DNA from: Halichondria panicea
Lineage: Eukaryota; Porifera; Demospongiae; Suberitida; Halichondriidae
Length of the DNA: 64,000 bases
Assembly: GCF_963675165.1 (NCBI RefSeq)
Contig: NC_087383.1
Coordinates: 1,828,979-1,892,978, forward strand
Direction of reading: 5' to 3'
Each line of letters starts with the position of its first letter. The stretch's first letter is position 1. Both the position numbers and the translations under genes were made by a program. This document shows positions 35,857 to 48,400 of the stretch, one piece after another. The notes below the pieces were generated by a model. It was given only the letters and a program-made list of their open reading frames with translations. It ran no database searches and was not told the origin of the DNA.

Positions 35857-36102
35857 AGTTAGATCTAGTTCTGTGTCTTGATTGATTGTAGACCTAGCAT
35901 TTATTTGTAAAACGTAGAGCAGAGGTTTTTACTTTCATAATTATGTGAAGTCTAATTATTAAACAACCACACCCTCTCACAGCTAAAGGGAGTGGTCCAC
36001 AGCAGGAACCTCTGTACAAGATACACCCCTTTTTGTGAACTAGCCAAGCCAAGCAAGTAAACAAACTCTGGCAAGTAAATATCTATAGATGTACATGTCG
36101 GA
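35857..36102. promoter_or_regulatory. Bidirectional spacer between EFR3-1 and NLR4
   Basis: Only 246 bp separate the divergent start codons of EFR3-1 (35856) and NLR4 (36103). The NLR4 half matches 1-175. No TATA box is obvious. GATACACCCC at 36019-36028 is a fragment of the hairpin seen at NLR2, NLR3 and NLR5. Shared promoter use is an inference. Confidence 0.5.
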
Positions 36103-39100
36103 ATGGCTGCTAAAGAACCAAATCAAGGTATTCTAAGTTAGATTCTAACACACATGACGCATGCCCTAGCAGAGCGAGGTACTCTCCAATATTATCCAGA
36201 TGCATGGTTAGGGGAGGTTTGAGCAAGAGCAGCTTGTCCATATTAGCAAACACAGGTGTGGGTGTCTGAGGGTCTGTACTAGCTAGCAGAACATAACCAC
36301 CACCATAATTGCCCTAGCTCGCTCGGGATCTGGATCTGGGTTCTACACTTTTGGTTGATAGCAATTATCATATGTACATACATACATAATTATTGATTAA
36401 TTTACAGCGCCACATCGGATAATTTTTGGGCCCTAAAAGAAGCGCCACCGTTGCTGTAATTATTCTTTTTCTGGCGCTCATAAAAAGGCTTGTTTGAGAC
36501 ATCAATTAAGACAATCATCCTGCATCTTTGACTTCCTTCACACTTTCAGCAGTTGTCTGACACATAGCTAATGTTGTTCACGAGTCAGCTCTCAACGGTG
36601 CAGCTAGAAACTGAACTAGACCATGCCCATTTTCTCTATACTAGCTGTAGAACATAAGCGCCACCATAATTTAGGCGCCAGCTGGGCTAAACGCAATTTG
36701 TTGTGTTTTGTGTTTTGTACTGCCACAACTACGGTAGTCCACTGACTCACTGATATAAAATCTATTTTTAATGGTGAATTCCCTCAGAGCTCACAATTGA
36801 TGATCTGAAGACAGAAATGAAACTGACTGATGAGCAGCTCAATACAGCAATAAAGGAACCAGATCTACCCGAGTTAGCAGCATGTTTCGATAACACTGAT
36901 GACTATCTTGAAAAGCTGGAGCTGTCACCTGGACAGAAAACGGACGTCAGCGAAGTGAAGGCTAAAACACGTCTAAACCGCACTCAAGCCGGAATGAAAC
37001 TTGCCCTAGAATACTGGAAGAACAAGAACCAACTACAAGCCACCTTTCAAGCTCTGCTACTCATCACACTCTCCCTGCTCAAAGGAGACGTTGCTGTTCA
37101 AGTGTGCAAGTACTTGTCTGACAAATGTGAGTCTGTCATGTGAGAGTGTGGTCATTGTGGTACCATACGTTGTGGGAGTGATTGCAACCAAATAAGGGAC
37201 TTTCAACTTAATTGCTATTGTTACACATACAATTCTCTATTAACTATCACCAGGAATGGTACTCACCTATTGTTTTGTTTCCCCAGACTCCACCACCTCG
37301 TGTCCCGCCTCCCGAGAGAGGGTCCTGCTGAACCACAAGCTGTCCTCGTACAGGGACTACCTACAAAGTCGCTACAGAGCACGAGTATCCACATTAGCCA
37401 CACAATGGCCTCCTGTCCCAACAAACAAAGTCTTCAAACTGGCCATGATTCAGAAGGAAAAAATACAGAGAGGAAGAATCGATGATGAATTTGTTAGACT
37501 ATCAATCTCAGGAAAAATTGATGATATTTTGCTTCAAAAAACTCCACTTGACTTGACTAACATTTTCTCTGAGATTGGAAATAGACAGAACTTTGTGTTG
37601 ATTGAAGGAGCTCCCGGCTCTGGCAAGAGCACCCTTGCTCTACACATCTGTCAGGAGTGGGCAAAGAGGAAACTGTTCCAAGAGTTCGATATTGCAATCC
37701 TTGTGAGACTGAGAGATCCCCTCGTTAGAGAAGCCATTACAATTTCTGACTTACTTCCCTGCACAAACAAAGCGATGGCTAATGAAACAGAGACTGTGAT
37801 TATGTCATTGTATGGCAAAGGTGTACTGTGGGTGCTAGACGGATGGGACGAACTTCCTTCTGACCTCCCTAGAGACTCAATCATCAACAAACTAGTTCGA
37901 CCAGACATGTCACGAGAAAGTCCGCTACACGAATCAGCTGTGATTGTAACATCTCGACCGTCATCTTCGGCTGAGCTCCACCCACTAGTATCGTCCAGGG
38001 TGGAGGTGTTGGGGTTCACACCACATAAACTAGAACAGTATTTCACCGAGTGTCTGAAAGGTGACTCACAAGCTGTGCAGACTCTACTGGAGAGAATTCG
38101 AGAGAACCCAGTGGTAGAAGGTAGCTGCTACCTCCCCCTCAATGCTTCCATTGTCGTTAATTGCTTCCTTTCTGACAACCACTCCCTCCCCACATCCAAC
38201 CACGGGATATTCACATCGGTTATCCAGAGCTCTCTCAAGAGATACCTCCAGGAGAAGTTGGGGAAGACCACTCCAGTGGGAAACATCACATCCCCAGACT
38301 CACTGCCCTCGGAAATCAGAACGCAGACCGTACAAATGTGTCAACTTGCATATCATGGGATCGAAAAAAACAAAGCGACATTTACTGACAGTGATTTGGC
38401 CGCTCTTCGCATTACGAAGGAAATTTCAAACGTTGGATTATTACAAACTGTTCCAAGTATCATTAGCGATGGTCATCTGGTTTACTACTGCTTTCTCCAC
38501 CTGTCTATTCAAGAGCTACTAGCAGCAATCTACATCTCTCTCATGTCTCCCAAGCAACAAATTTCTGTATTCCAGAAGCTGTTTGGTAGTCCTCGATTCA
38601 GTGCAGTCTTCCAGTTTTATGCTGGTATCACCAAACTAAGAACTAGTAGACCAATCCTCAGCTTGCTACCTCGATTCTTGTGTCCAGTTCCAGCCACTGT
38701 TTTTGATCTGGTCAGAAAGATTGTCAAAAATGAGATAAAGAAAGAGTATATTGAGCCGAAGCCCCTTTTGTTGTCCCTCATCAATTGTTTGTACGAAGCT
38801 GAAGACTCGCGACTGTGTGTGTTTGTGGCTAATCTTCTTAATCACAATCTAGATCTTCATTACACTACAATGAATCCTATTGACTGCCTCTCTGTTGGAT
38901 ATTTCGTATCAGCTTGTTCCAACACCAGTAATACATTCATGCTTAGCCTCCACAGTTGCTCTATTGGTGACCAAGGCTGCAAATTTCTGGCCCGAGGACT
39001 CTCCAAGTGTCCCAACTCTAATAATGATATTCCTACAGCAGGGATACACATCGCTGAGATTATCGAGAACACTAATTCAATATCTAAATTGGATTTGTCT

Positions 39101-39616
39101 GATAATACCATTGGTAACAATGGACTTTGCGAACTCTGTGCGGCCTTGTCCACTAACACATCATTAAAGAGCCTGAACCTGTACAATTGCTCACTAACAA
39201 TATCAGACGACAATGGAGCTGCCCTCTATCAACTTCTAAATACAAACAATTCCCTCGAATATCTTAATTTGTCTGGTAACACAGTGACTAGCTGTCGTCA
39301 CATTGCTGCTGGACTTGCAGTCAATAAGACTCTGAGAACATTGTACTTGTTTATCTGTGAACTGACTGATCAGTGTATCGAGGAGCTATCAACTGGACTG
39401 ATCAACAAGATTGAAACACTGCAAATATGGGGTAATGCCTCAATAACAGAAGATGGAATGAAGACGCTTGCCAGACATCTAACCACCCACTGCTCTGAAC
39501 TGACACTATTGTACATACCCGACCACCTAACATCCTGTATCGAGACAGTATTCAGGGACACTAACAAAGAGAGGAAGAGAAATGGACTACCCGAGATTAA
39601 TGTGTTAGATTATTAA
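36103..39616 (+). CDS. NLR4: Death-NACHT-LRR receptor, complete
   Basis: Exons 36103-36127 (MAAKEPNQ), 36788-37126 and 37287-39616, phase-1 introns, give 897 residues. The Death domain (about 9-120) is of the NLR1 type (NTDDYLEKLELSPGQKTD). The NACHT module has Walker A GAPGSGKS at about 229-236, Walker B VLWVLDGWDEL at about 301-311 and VIVTSRP, with the distinctive stretch SDLLPCTNKAMANE that NLR6 shares. LRR strands read LSLHSCSIG, LDLSDNTIG, LNLYNCSL, LNLSGNTV, LYLFICEL and LQIWGNAS. Intron 1 is unusually long (660 bp) and carries an EFR3 fragment (36166-36277). An AATAAA signal is at 39695. It presumably acts as a cytosolic immune receptor. It lies head-to-head with EFR3-1. Confidence 0.9.
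36166..36277 (-). pseudogene. EFR3 exon 1 fragment inside NLR4 intron 1
   Basis: AGAGCGAGGTACTCTCCAAT, TTTGAGCAAGAGCAGCTTGT and ACACAGGTGTGGGTGT match, with small gaps, EFR3-1 exon 1 at about 35685-35790. It lies in the same orientation as EFR3-1 but within NLR4. It is too short and gapped to code. Confidence 0.75.
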
Positions 39617-40205
39617 TTTATAATTAATTGATTATTATTAATAATTAATGTTTAGTTATAATTATATTATGATTATTGTTGTTATTAATTAATTAATAAA
39701 TGTTAATTAATTTGTTGTGTTATGCATCTAATCTCTATCATTGGTCAATATAATTATAGCACATGTACAGATGGTGACGAGTGAATTCAATGCTTCCTAC
39801 TGACACGGAGAGCATGTCATGCACTAGCTGTATGTATGTAACTGAATACACTATTGTAATAATGCTATAATCTCCACCTAGCTAGCCTTCTTCACAGGCT
39901 TTCAAGAGAAGTGCGGCCTGGGCCGGGATCGAGGCTAATCTCGACATGATTTACTTTTGACAATAATTATATTATTACTAGGACAATTTACAAAACAGTT
40001 AGTGTACAGAAGACTAGAAATATGTCGGCACATTACATAACAATTACCTAAAAACAAATCAGTTGGAATTGGTCAATATAGCACAGTAATAATGATGGTT
40101 TAAATTCAATGCTCCCTACAGTGTCACAGAGAGCACATGCACTGTACGTATAAAACTGTCAATGAATGTAGTGGAAATCCAATTTAACGCTCTGTCGATT
40201 TTTGT
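39617..40205. other. NLR4 3' flank
   Basis: AT-rich, with AATAAA at 39695-39700, then the block shared with NLR1 and NLR3. No gene is seen. Confidence 0.6.
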
Positions 40206-41599
40206 TTATAGGAAGATGAGCAGATTAACGTTCACTTTGGCCCTTCCAAACATCTTCATGATTGCCAGGCCCTCGTATTGCAGCTGAAGGAGGTCCTGTG
40301 TGGGGAGAAGAGAGGGCAGTGAAACACTTCAACTGGTATAAGACAAAGAATGCATGTATTTGTAAGACAAATGAATGCATGTACTTACATACACCGTACA
40401 AGCATACCAACACTATACCTGACACAAGGCTGTAAACTTCTTGAACACTTTACGTACCTACCAAATTAATTCTACCTGTACACACACCCTCACCTGGAGG
40501 ACCAGCTCCACCTTCTCTATCTGCTTGACGTGATCTCAAACACAATACTTTCGAACCTGAACCTGGGCGAGTAAGAAATAATGTTCACATAATTATAGCA
40601 TAACGTTGCACATAAGATCAAGGCCGTAAGCAAGCGGTCAGGCTGGTCAGGTTTTGGCCTAATCACTTTTTGCAGCTGGGTAGGTAATGGTCGTAAATAT
40701 TGTGAGTGATAATGCGCATGCATGCTGTTTTGGTGAGGAAAAGTGATGACCTTTTCTGAGGTAAAAATTCACCACTGTACAAAAGTTCCAATAGCAGAAA
40801 AGCAGCTGACCTTTAATTGCAAGTTGGCCTGACCACTTTAAAGTTGCTTGCTACGCCCCTGCATGAAGATTGGGGCATAAAAATAAGTCAATAGCCTCAC
40901 ACTGGAGGAATTGTTAAAGTCTAGATTAGTAGTATAGTCTGAGCTTCAGTCAAACAGTGGACAAAGTACGTACCAGAGCAATTAATGGCACATGTGATGA
41001 TGATCATGTTGTTTAATAGAAGTATGCTAGTATAACGGCTACTCAAGTATACGGAGACTCACAGAGTGGGTGGAGCATATCTCCATGAACGCTGATGTAT
41101 GGATGATTGGCTTGGTCACGTCAGAGTACTTGTCGCTACCCAGCCTTCTGTCCAGGGGGTCCACTGTCGATGCTCGCAAGAACTCTCTGTGGGGGGTACA
41201 ATGGGTGTATGTATATTCATACCCTCTGCATGGCAACGAAAATAGGTAATGTGCAATTTAGATCATACGATACTTTAGTAGAAGGTAGAAACACACACAT
41301 GGCATCATCACATGACCATCATTCGTACATACACACTTTCAACTATTTGACTACAAATTCAGTTTTGGTTATTGAAGGCGTCCGAGTGTACGGGTTCATT
41401 ACTGACAGGGCAGCACTCTCAGCCTCAAACTGTGCAAAGGAACAGGAAAAACACGATAAACTCTTAAACCAACAGACAATAATCATGGAAAGTTAATAAT
41501 TTTCTGCTGATTTGGCGTTTTTTACCAACAAATAATATCTAGTCCAGTACTAATTTAATGTACATAGATGCAGTGCATAATGTAGGCCATAATCTGTAC

Positions 41600-43740
41600 A
41601 GGTATACTGTACCACTTTTATCACCTGTTGTTTGTAGCACTCAAATATCTACCCCATCGGCACACTGCTCTGCTCCAACTCCTCACAGCGATCCAGTGCC
41701 TTCTTGAGCTCTTCCTCCATCACAAGTCTCTCTTGCACAGCAGACTGGGTAATAGATTGCATGGTGGTCATGTACACACACAGGTATACAGATACAACCA
41801 TCATAGCATCGTGGTAGTAGTACAGTAGTTATATAATTGCAGGTACATGTATTAATGAAAGCACCGCGGGTACTGATGCCTCGGTGGAGGTGCAAAGCTA
41901 CATAACATAAAGCTACACACATTATCATGATGAATATTTTTGCATTTTTGCTGCATGCAAACTCAAATTGCATGGTGGTCGATCATGTACACACACACAC
42001 ACAGGTAATACAACCACCATGTGGTAGTGGTACAGCTGTTTGCTCACTGCATTACCACAAAACAACAAAATACCATACAATGTTGCTATGCAAACAACAT
42101 GTGGTCCTAAGCAATGATGGCTTCTAGCACTTGTAGGTACTTTTTGAGAGTTACAAAAATGGCTAATCTGCGAGACCCTCAAAAATTACCCACTATAAGG
42201 TGGCATCAATATTAACTGATACAGTACCCGAAATGCAACTTTTATATGGGGAAAAAAAGGACAATAGTCTCTAGACACAATCGGCATCATGTATTGTGTA
42301 TTTTGCCTAAGCCATAATCAGTACATACTGTATAGCAGGTCATTTTCGTGGGATAAAAAATCCGAGACAAAATCGTAGGCGTGGTGCAGCAGTGATTTTG
42401 TGTGTAAAAATTCCCTTTGCTTCACTGCATTGCATGCGTTCCGGTCAACCATGCCTACGTTTTCGTGAGTGATAAATATTCGTCAAGGTTTAGCTTGCCC
42501 ACGGAAACTCTACCCAGGACGCTATACGTACGGTACGGTATACTGTACCACTGTATCACCTGTTTCAAGTACTCTTCCTTCTCACGTTACTTTGTAGCAC
42601 TCGAATATGTCCACCCCGTCCACTGCTCTGCTCCAACTCCTTACAGCGATCCAGTGCCTTCTTGAGCTCTTCCTTCATCACAAGTCTCTCTTGCACAGCA
42701 GACTGGGTAATAGATTGCATGGTGGTCATGTACACACACACAGGTATACAGATACAACCATCACAACATCGTGGTAGTGGTACAGTAGTTATATAATTGC
42801 AGGTACATGTATTAATGAAAGCACCGCGGGTGCTGATGCCTCGGTGAAGGTGCAAAGCTACATAACATAAAGCTACACACATTATCATGATGAATATTTT
42901 TGCATTTTTGCTGCATGCAAACTCGAATTGCATGGTGGTCGATCATGTACACACACACACACAGGTAATACAACCACCATGTGGTAGTGGTACAGCTGTT
43001 TGCTCACTGCATTACCACAAAACAACAAAATACCATACAATGTTGCTATGCAAACAACATGTGGTCCTAAGCAATGATGGCTTCTAGCACTTGTAGGTAC
43101 TTTTTGAGAGTTACAAAAATGGCTAATCTGCGAGACCCTCAAAAATTACCCACTATAAGGTGGCATCAATATTAACTGATACAGTACCAGAAATGCAACT
43201 TTTATATGGGGAAAAAAAAAGGACAATAGTCTCTAGACACAATCGGCATCATGTATTGTGTATTTTGCCTAAGCCTTAATCTGTATAGCAGGTCATTTTC
43301 GTGGGATAAAAAATCCGAGACAAAAACGTAGGCGTGGTGCAGCAGTGATTTTGTGTGTAAAAATTCCCTTTGCTTCACTGCATTGCATGCGTTCCGGTCA
43401 ACCATGCCTACGTTTTCGTGAGTGATAAATATTCGTCAAGGTTTAGCTTGCCCACGGAAACTCTACCCAGGACGCTATACGTACGGTACAGTATACTGTA
43501 CCACTGTATCACCTGTTTCAAGTACTCTTCCTTCTCACGTTACTTTGTAGCACTCGAATATGTCCACCCCATCCACTGCTCTGCTCCAACTCCTTACAGC
43601 GATCTAGTGCCTTCTTGACCTCTTCCTCCATCACAAGTCTCTCTTGCACAGCAGACTGGGTAATAGATTGCATGGTGGTCATGTACACACACACAGGTAT
43701 ACAGATACAACCATCACAACATCGTGGTAGTGGTACAGTA
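41600..43740. repeat. Tandem triplication of a segment of about 958 bp with a CCX exon
   Basis: The coiled-coil exon (CTTGAGCTCTTCC(T/C)(T/C)CATC) occurs at about 41703, 42661 and 43619, and the segment starting ATTAACTGATACAGTACC at 42211 and 43171 (960 bp apart). ATGCATGCGTTCCGGTCAAC near 42430 and 43386 confirms the period. The first copy differs upstream (CTACCCCATCGGCAC instead of GTCCACCCCGTCCAC). Confidence 0.8.
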
Positions 43741-43755
43741 GTTATAATAAAGGTA

Positions 43756-44200
43756 CAGTAGACTCTCGCTATTCCGACTCTCTGAAGTACGGCCTGAAAT
43801 GTGGCCAACTCGCTATTCTGTATACTTGCTGCCCCAAACTAGTAATTTTATACGTATACATTTTGGGTGTGGTTTAGCAGAAAAACTGTGTGTGGGGGGA
43901 ATGGTTGGGGTGTACAATGAGAGGTAGGAAGCGGGATGCTCATGAACACTACAATGAAAGTTATAAAAAAGGTAAACCGTTTTGTGAGCAAACACTGCTG
44001 TAGGATTACATTGTAATAGAGAGGAAATGATCGATTCATTATCTTTATTTATTATCCTCGAGACAAAACCGCAAAATTAGTCATTAATATTCGAGGTAGG
44101 TTGATTTTAAGCCGCAGCTATTTTCTGAAATGCAAACTACCGCGCTCTTCTGGCCAAGTTGCACTGTCCCAAGGGTGGCCGGATTAACGAGAGTCTACTG
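43756..44200. mobile_element. 445-bp pogo/Tigger-like MITE
   Basis: Same family and same relative site as 22151-22591 and 30479-30913 (TA flanks, CAGTAGACTCTCG ends). Its presence at the same site in three CCX copies means insertion preceded the segmental duplications. Confidence 0.7.
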
Positions 44201-45289
44201 TACATGTATTAATTATACAGTATTCACCGAGTGTATACATGTACATGCTAAACTCACATCTGCCTTGCTATTGGCCAGTTCCAATTCTCTCACCAGCTCA
44301 GCCATGACACCCGGGTCCATGATTTGAGACCTCTCGAGCAGCTTCTCCTCCAACTCCCTCAGCAGGTCATCCTCTAGACATTGAATGGTCTCACTTTTCT
44401 CCTCAACCTGACAAGGGAACATCAATAAGTTGCTGCCAGGTGGAGAATACTCGACATACAATAGTGACGTGCATGTACACTCAACTACTGAAAATCTGGC
44501 AATGAAATTTAACGGTATTCTCCCACTTTGAAATAAAGGTCAGCTTAAAGTTGGACTGTAGTTAGCAAATAGTAGATCGATTTTGATTAAAGGCCAGTGA
44601 ATATTCTAACCACTGCACATGTGTATCTCTCACCTCTGTGGGTGGTATAGGAACGAGGGAGGCCCTCTGATACTGTCTAGAGGACTGGACTTCTTCTCAC
44701 TGCCAATCTAGGAGGTATGAAAACAAAATATGCATTTGGTAAAGATCTGCTCCCAAACAACATTGCAATTGATCCACATTTACAGGTAAAGGGTCATTAA
44801 AGTAAAATATGAAATTTGAGCACAAACATTCCTCCTGTCACCTCCTGCTCATTCAGGAACTTCATGAACCTGGTAGGAGTGAAGTGCATCTTGAAGGACT
44901 CGTCACATGATCTTGGAGCAAAAGATACGGACTTGGTTGAGGATTTGAGTGGGGCTAAAGTGAGAGAGGAGGTTGTGGGGGGAGGGGCCTCAGATCAGGA
45001 CTGGTGGGACGTAGTGTCATGTGAAAGAAGACTCGGACACATGGTCCTCCGTCTGGACAGCTGCTGTGAGGAGAATAAGAATTGTAAGGCACTGGAATTG
45101 AACTGTGCACAAGCACGAAATACATGTACTATTTTATTTGTACTACAAAACTAACTAAAAATGCTCACCAATAAAACACCACACACCACTTGGTGTACAA
45201 CATTTTAACGAATCTAAAAGTATACAAATGAACATCTTCTCCTCTGCTCCTCTAGATAACCTGCCCAACCCTCCACATACACACTGGCT

Positions 45290-45570
45290 GGATCATGCAT
45301 AAAGAAAATGGCATCTATTTTCACAGCGTTTGACCATCAAACATATCAGAGAGAATAATCTCACGCCATATTGCTGATTTGCTTGAAATGCCCACCACCA
45401 TCTTAGCAATGTACCAGCAAGGGGCTTTTGTTGTGAGCATCAATGGTAGGCCATGGCATTCAGTTGCTATTGATGAGTCACATGAAATGCAGGTACTCTC
45501 TGATAAGAAGATCTTAATTGGACTGTTTGTGTCTGAAATGGGAGGCTCACTACAACTTCATATCAGCTAA
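45290..45570 (+). pseudogene. Decayed protein fragment, twin of 11455-11742
   Basis: Here RHIADLLEMPTTILAMYQQG and GRPWHSVAIDESHEM are in one frame to a stop at 45570, but the upstream FTAFDHQTYQR part is out of frame. The two copies have different lesions. Confidence 0.4.
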
Positions 45571-45807
45571 AGCCTACAAGGTGTTAGGGCCTTCTGAAAA
45601 TATGATTTCTTCTACCAACTCGATCAAAACTATATAAGAAACAATTTTACTTTTCCCTAGTGAGATCTCAGCTCTCTCAACTCTGGCGACCAATTACTGC
45701 TCAAATACATTTATTCTTAAAGTGATTGAGCTCACCTTTGGTAGCGCTGACTTATCACAGCTGTTGGTCCAATTCTCCAGAACTCTGAGCTTCCCCTCGA
45801 GGTGCAA

Positions 45808-47309
45808 CTGCAAGTGACAGAAGATTTAAGTTGAGGTTGAGAAAAGAATAAAGTTAGAAGACACTGAATAAGCAGATTACCAGATAAAGTACAGCATAAT
45901 TATGTTCTGGACAGGAAATTGTCCGGGTATAATTGGAACAGATTTTTATAGCGCATGCGAAGTGTCCGGGAATAATTAGCATGCAGCTGCATACGAGTGA
46001 GCTAAGTTTAATAGAACAGGGTACGACTGAATAGTTGCACTATTATAGCTATTTAAAACTAGATACTCAAAGCTATCTAACTGCAGCACTCTAAGTATTA
46101 CTGGCTGGTTATGACTGTAACTCAACTTTTCAAGGTATTGTCCGGACAAATGTAATATTAAAGCACAAGAGTGTCCGTTGTATTAGAACAACGAAAATTG
46201 GCAGGCAAGAGTGTCAGGGATAATTAGAAGTTTCTGAGGCGATAAATTAGAAGATATACGGTACCTCAGAAACAGACATGCAAGTTCGTTGTCTAAGGAC
46301 ATAATTATTGCAGTGCTTATAACTATGGCTAATACAAGGGTGCTCAGTTAAAGTCGACCATACATACTTGATCCATATTATACATGTACCCTGGGAGCAG
46401 TACAATAAGTCAAGAGCTCATAGTAAAAAAGAGAGAGTATCGAACGCATCGCTATCTTGCATCAGATATATTCGGAAAGTAACGTGACACCCTGTCTGAA
46501 ACACGTCATCAATTAAATTGATCAGTTACAAAGCAGGAAGTTACGCTACTTTCCAAATACATCTTATGCTACGTTGGATACTCTCTCTCTCTTATTATGG
46601 GACTCTTGTTATTAGCGGCCTCTCAAAAAATTGGCTAAGAATAATTACATGTACACAGCTGTAGGTACACACTTGCCCAACCCACTCACCAGAGAGGACA
46701 CCTTCGAGGTTAGGTAAATTTATGACCTCTAAAAGTAGCGACAGCTGCGTTGACAATTAATTTTTAATGCCGCGTCCTAAATGGAGGTAAATGTAGGCAC
46801 ACCCTAGTAAAGTATAGTAAAGATTCTAACTCACTGGAAAATACGTTTTTAAGTGGCTATAGAAATCGAGGCAAGTAGACTGAGTAGAGTTACATGTACC
46901 TCCAATTAGATGAGACCCTCTAAATAATGGACACCAGGTCTTCAACATGATTTTCAACCTCCAAAGAAGCGATCTCTGGCTTCAATAAGTTTTAAAAAGT
47001 GTTGCTTTAATTAAAGGTCTTACGGTAATCACATTTCTTACTTGAATACGTCGGGTTCATTACTGACAGGCAGCATTCTCAGCCTCAAACTGTGCAAAGG
47101 AACAGAAAACATGATCCACGACGTACCTTACAAGGTAACATAAACCAAGAGATGAACCAGACAATCATCAATGGCTAATAAATTGACTCACCATCTTTCC
47201 ATTCTGAGAATGCTGTAATACTTTAGCAATGGAGCCAGGTTTTGTCTCTAGCTCTAGCTAGCTCTGTGGGTGAAAACAATATGTCTTTGGTGGGTGTGGT
47301 GGTGAATAT
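45808..47309. other. Upstream region of NLR5, twin of 11972-13484
   Basis: Contains the TGTCCGG-motif block (45900-46310), the foldback element (about 46410-46609) and a degenerate FEAE exon near 47060. It is almost identical to the NLR2 upstream region. No gene is seen. Confidence 0.5.
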
Positions 47310-47357
47310 AAAAGTGGGTGTATCTCAATCTTAGATATCTGAGATACACCCACTTTT
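47310..47357. promoter_or_regulatory. Perfect 18-bp hairpin upstream of NLR5
   Basis: Left arm 47310-47327, right arm 47340-47357, 12-nt loop. It is one base shorter than the NLR2 and NLR3 copies because one A is lost. Confidence 0.5.
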
Positions 47358-47450
47358 TTTGCAAGTCATGCAAAAACAACAACACTCAATAATATATTTC
47401 AGAGAAATCTAGAGCTAGCTAGCTGCATAACACAGATTTATTTACTGGAA

Positions 47451-48400
47451 TGGCCACTAAAGAGCAGAACCAAGGTATAAAGACTGTCATGTTTCCTATA
47501 AAGGATAAACCCAATGATTGCTAAAGCATAAAACCCTCATTGGTGATTGCTAACCTTGTGTGCTTGCTATCTATTTTCAGAGCTCACAATTGACGATCTG
47601 AAGACAGAAATGAAACTGACTGATGAGCAGCTCAATACAGTAATATAGGAACCAGATCTACCCGAGTTAGCAGCATGTTTCGACAATGTTCACAAAGGCT
47701 ATCTTGAAAAATTGGAGCTCTCACCTGGAGAGCAAACTGACGTGAGGACTAGAGCATATGTAGATGGCACTCTGGCAGGAATGTTGCTGTCTACTTAATT
47801 GCTATTGTTACACATACAATTCTCTATTAACTATCACCAGGAATGGTACTCACCTATTGTTTTGTTTCCCCAGACTCCACCACCTCGTGTCCTCCCTCCC
47901 GAGAGAGGGTCCTGCTGAACCACAAGCTGTCCTCGTACAGGGACTACCTACAAAGTCGCTACAGAATGCAAGTATCCACATCAGCCACACAATGGCCTCC
48001 CGTCCCAACAAAGACAATTTTCAAACTAGCCATGATTCAGAAGGAGGAAATACAGAGAGGAAGAATCGACGATGAATTTGTTAGGCTAACAATTACGGGG
48101 AAAATTGACGATATTTTACTTCAAAAAACTCCGGTTAACTTAACTAACATTTTCCCTGAGATTGAGGATACACGAAACTTTGTGTTGATTGAAGGAGCTC
48201 CCGGCTCTGGCAAGAGCACCCTTGCTCTACACATCTGTCAGGAGTGGGCAAAGGGGAAACTGTTCCAACAGTTCGATATTGCAATCCTGGTGAGACTGAG
48301 AGATCCCCTCGTTAGAGAAGCAAAAACAATAGAAGATCTTCTCCCTTGTAGGAATTCAACACTGGCATGCCAAATAGGGGCAACAATTATAATTAGTTGA
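47451..48400 (+). pseudogene. NLR5 pseudogene (twin of NLR2, plus a stop codon)
   Basis: Exon 1 is at about 47451-47475 and exon 2 starts at 47581. A TAG at 47646-47648 (ATATAGGAA, where NLR2 and NLR3 read ATAAAGGAA) stops the Death domain. The GTTGCTG/TCTACTTAATT deletion junction is the same as in NLR2, so the exon-2 donor is also gone. The NACHT exon is open through Walker A GAPGSGKS (about 48198-48221) and ends at 48400 before Walker B. Downstream the copies diverge within about 30 bp. It cannot encode a receptor. Confidence 0.85.

Larger units (their letters stand above)
40206..45807 (-). pseudogene. CCX-4 copy, most complete set of exons
   Basis: Blocks on the - strand: 45807-45735 (LHLEGKLRVLENWTNSCDKS), a block ending about 44842 (TPTRFMKFLNEQE), about 44695-44633 (SSRQYQRASLVPIPPTE), 44407-44246 (VEEKSETIQCLEDDLLRELE to ELELANSKAD, open), three tandem copies of the SAVQERL exon (about 43670, 42710, 41750), about 41430-41380 (FEAE type, with a deletion), 41187-41062 (EFLRASTVDPLDRRLG), about 40550-40505 (QIEKVELVLQ) and 40305-40206 (DLLQLQYEGLAIMKMFG to LIFL and stop). 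The predicted product is rich in charged coiled-coil sequence, suggesting a cytoplasmic structural or adaptor protein; this is inference only. A 5' start exon was not found. Whether this copy is expressed is unknown. Confidence 0.45.
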
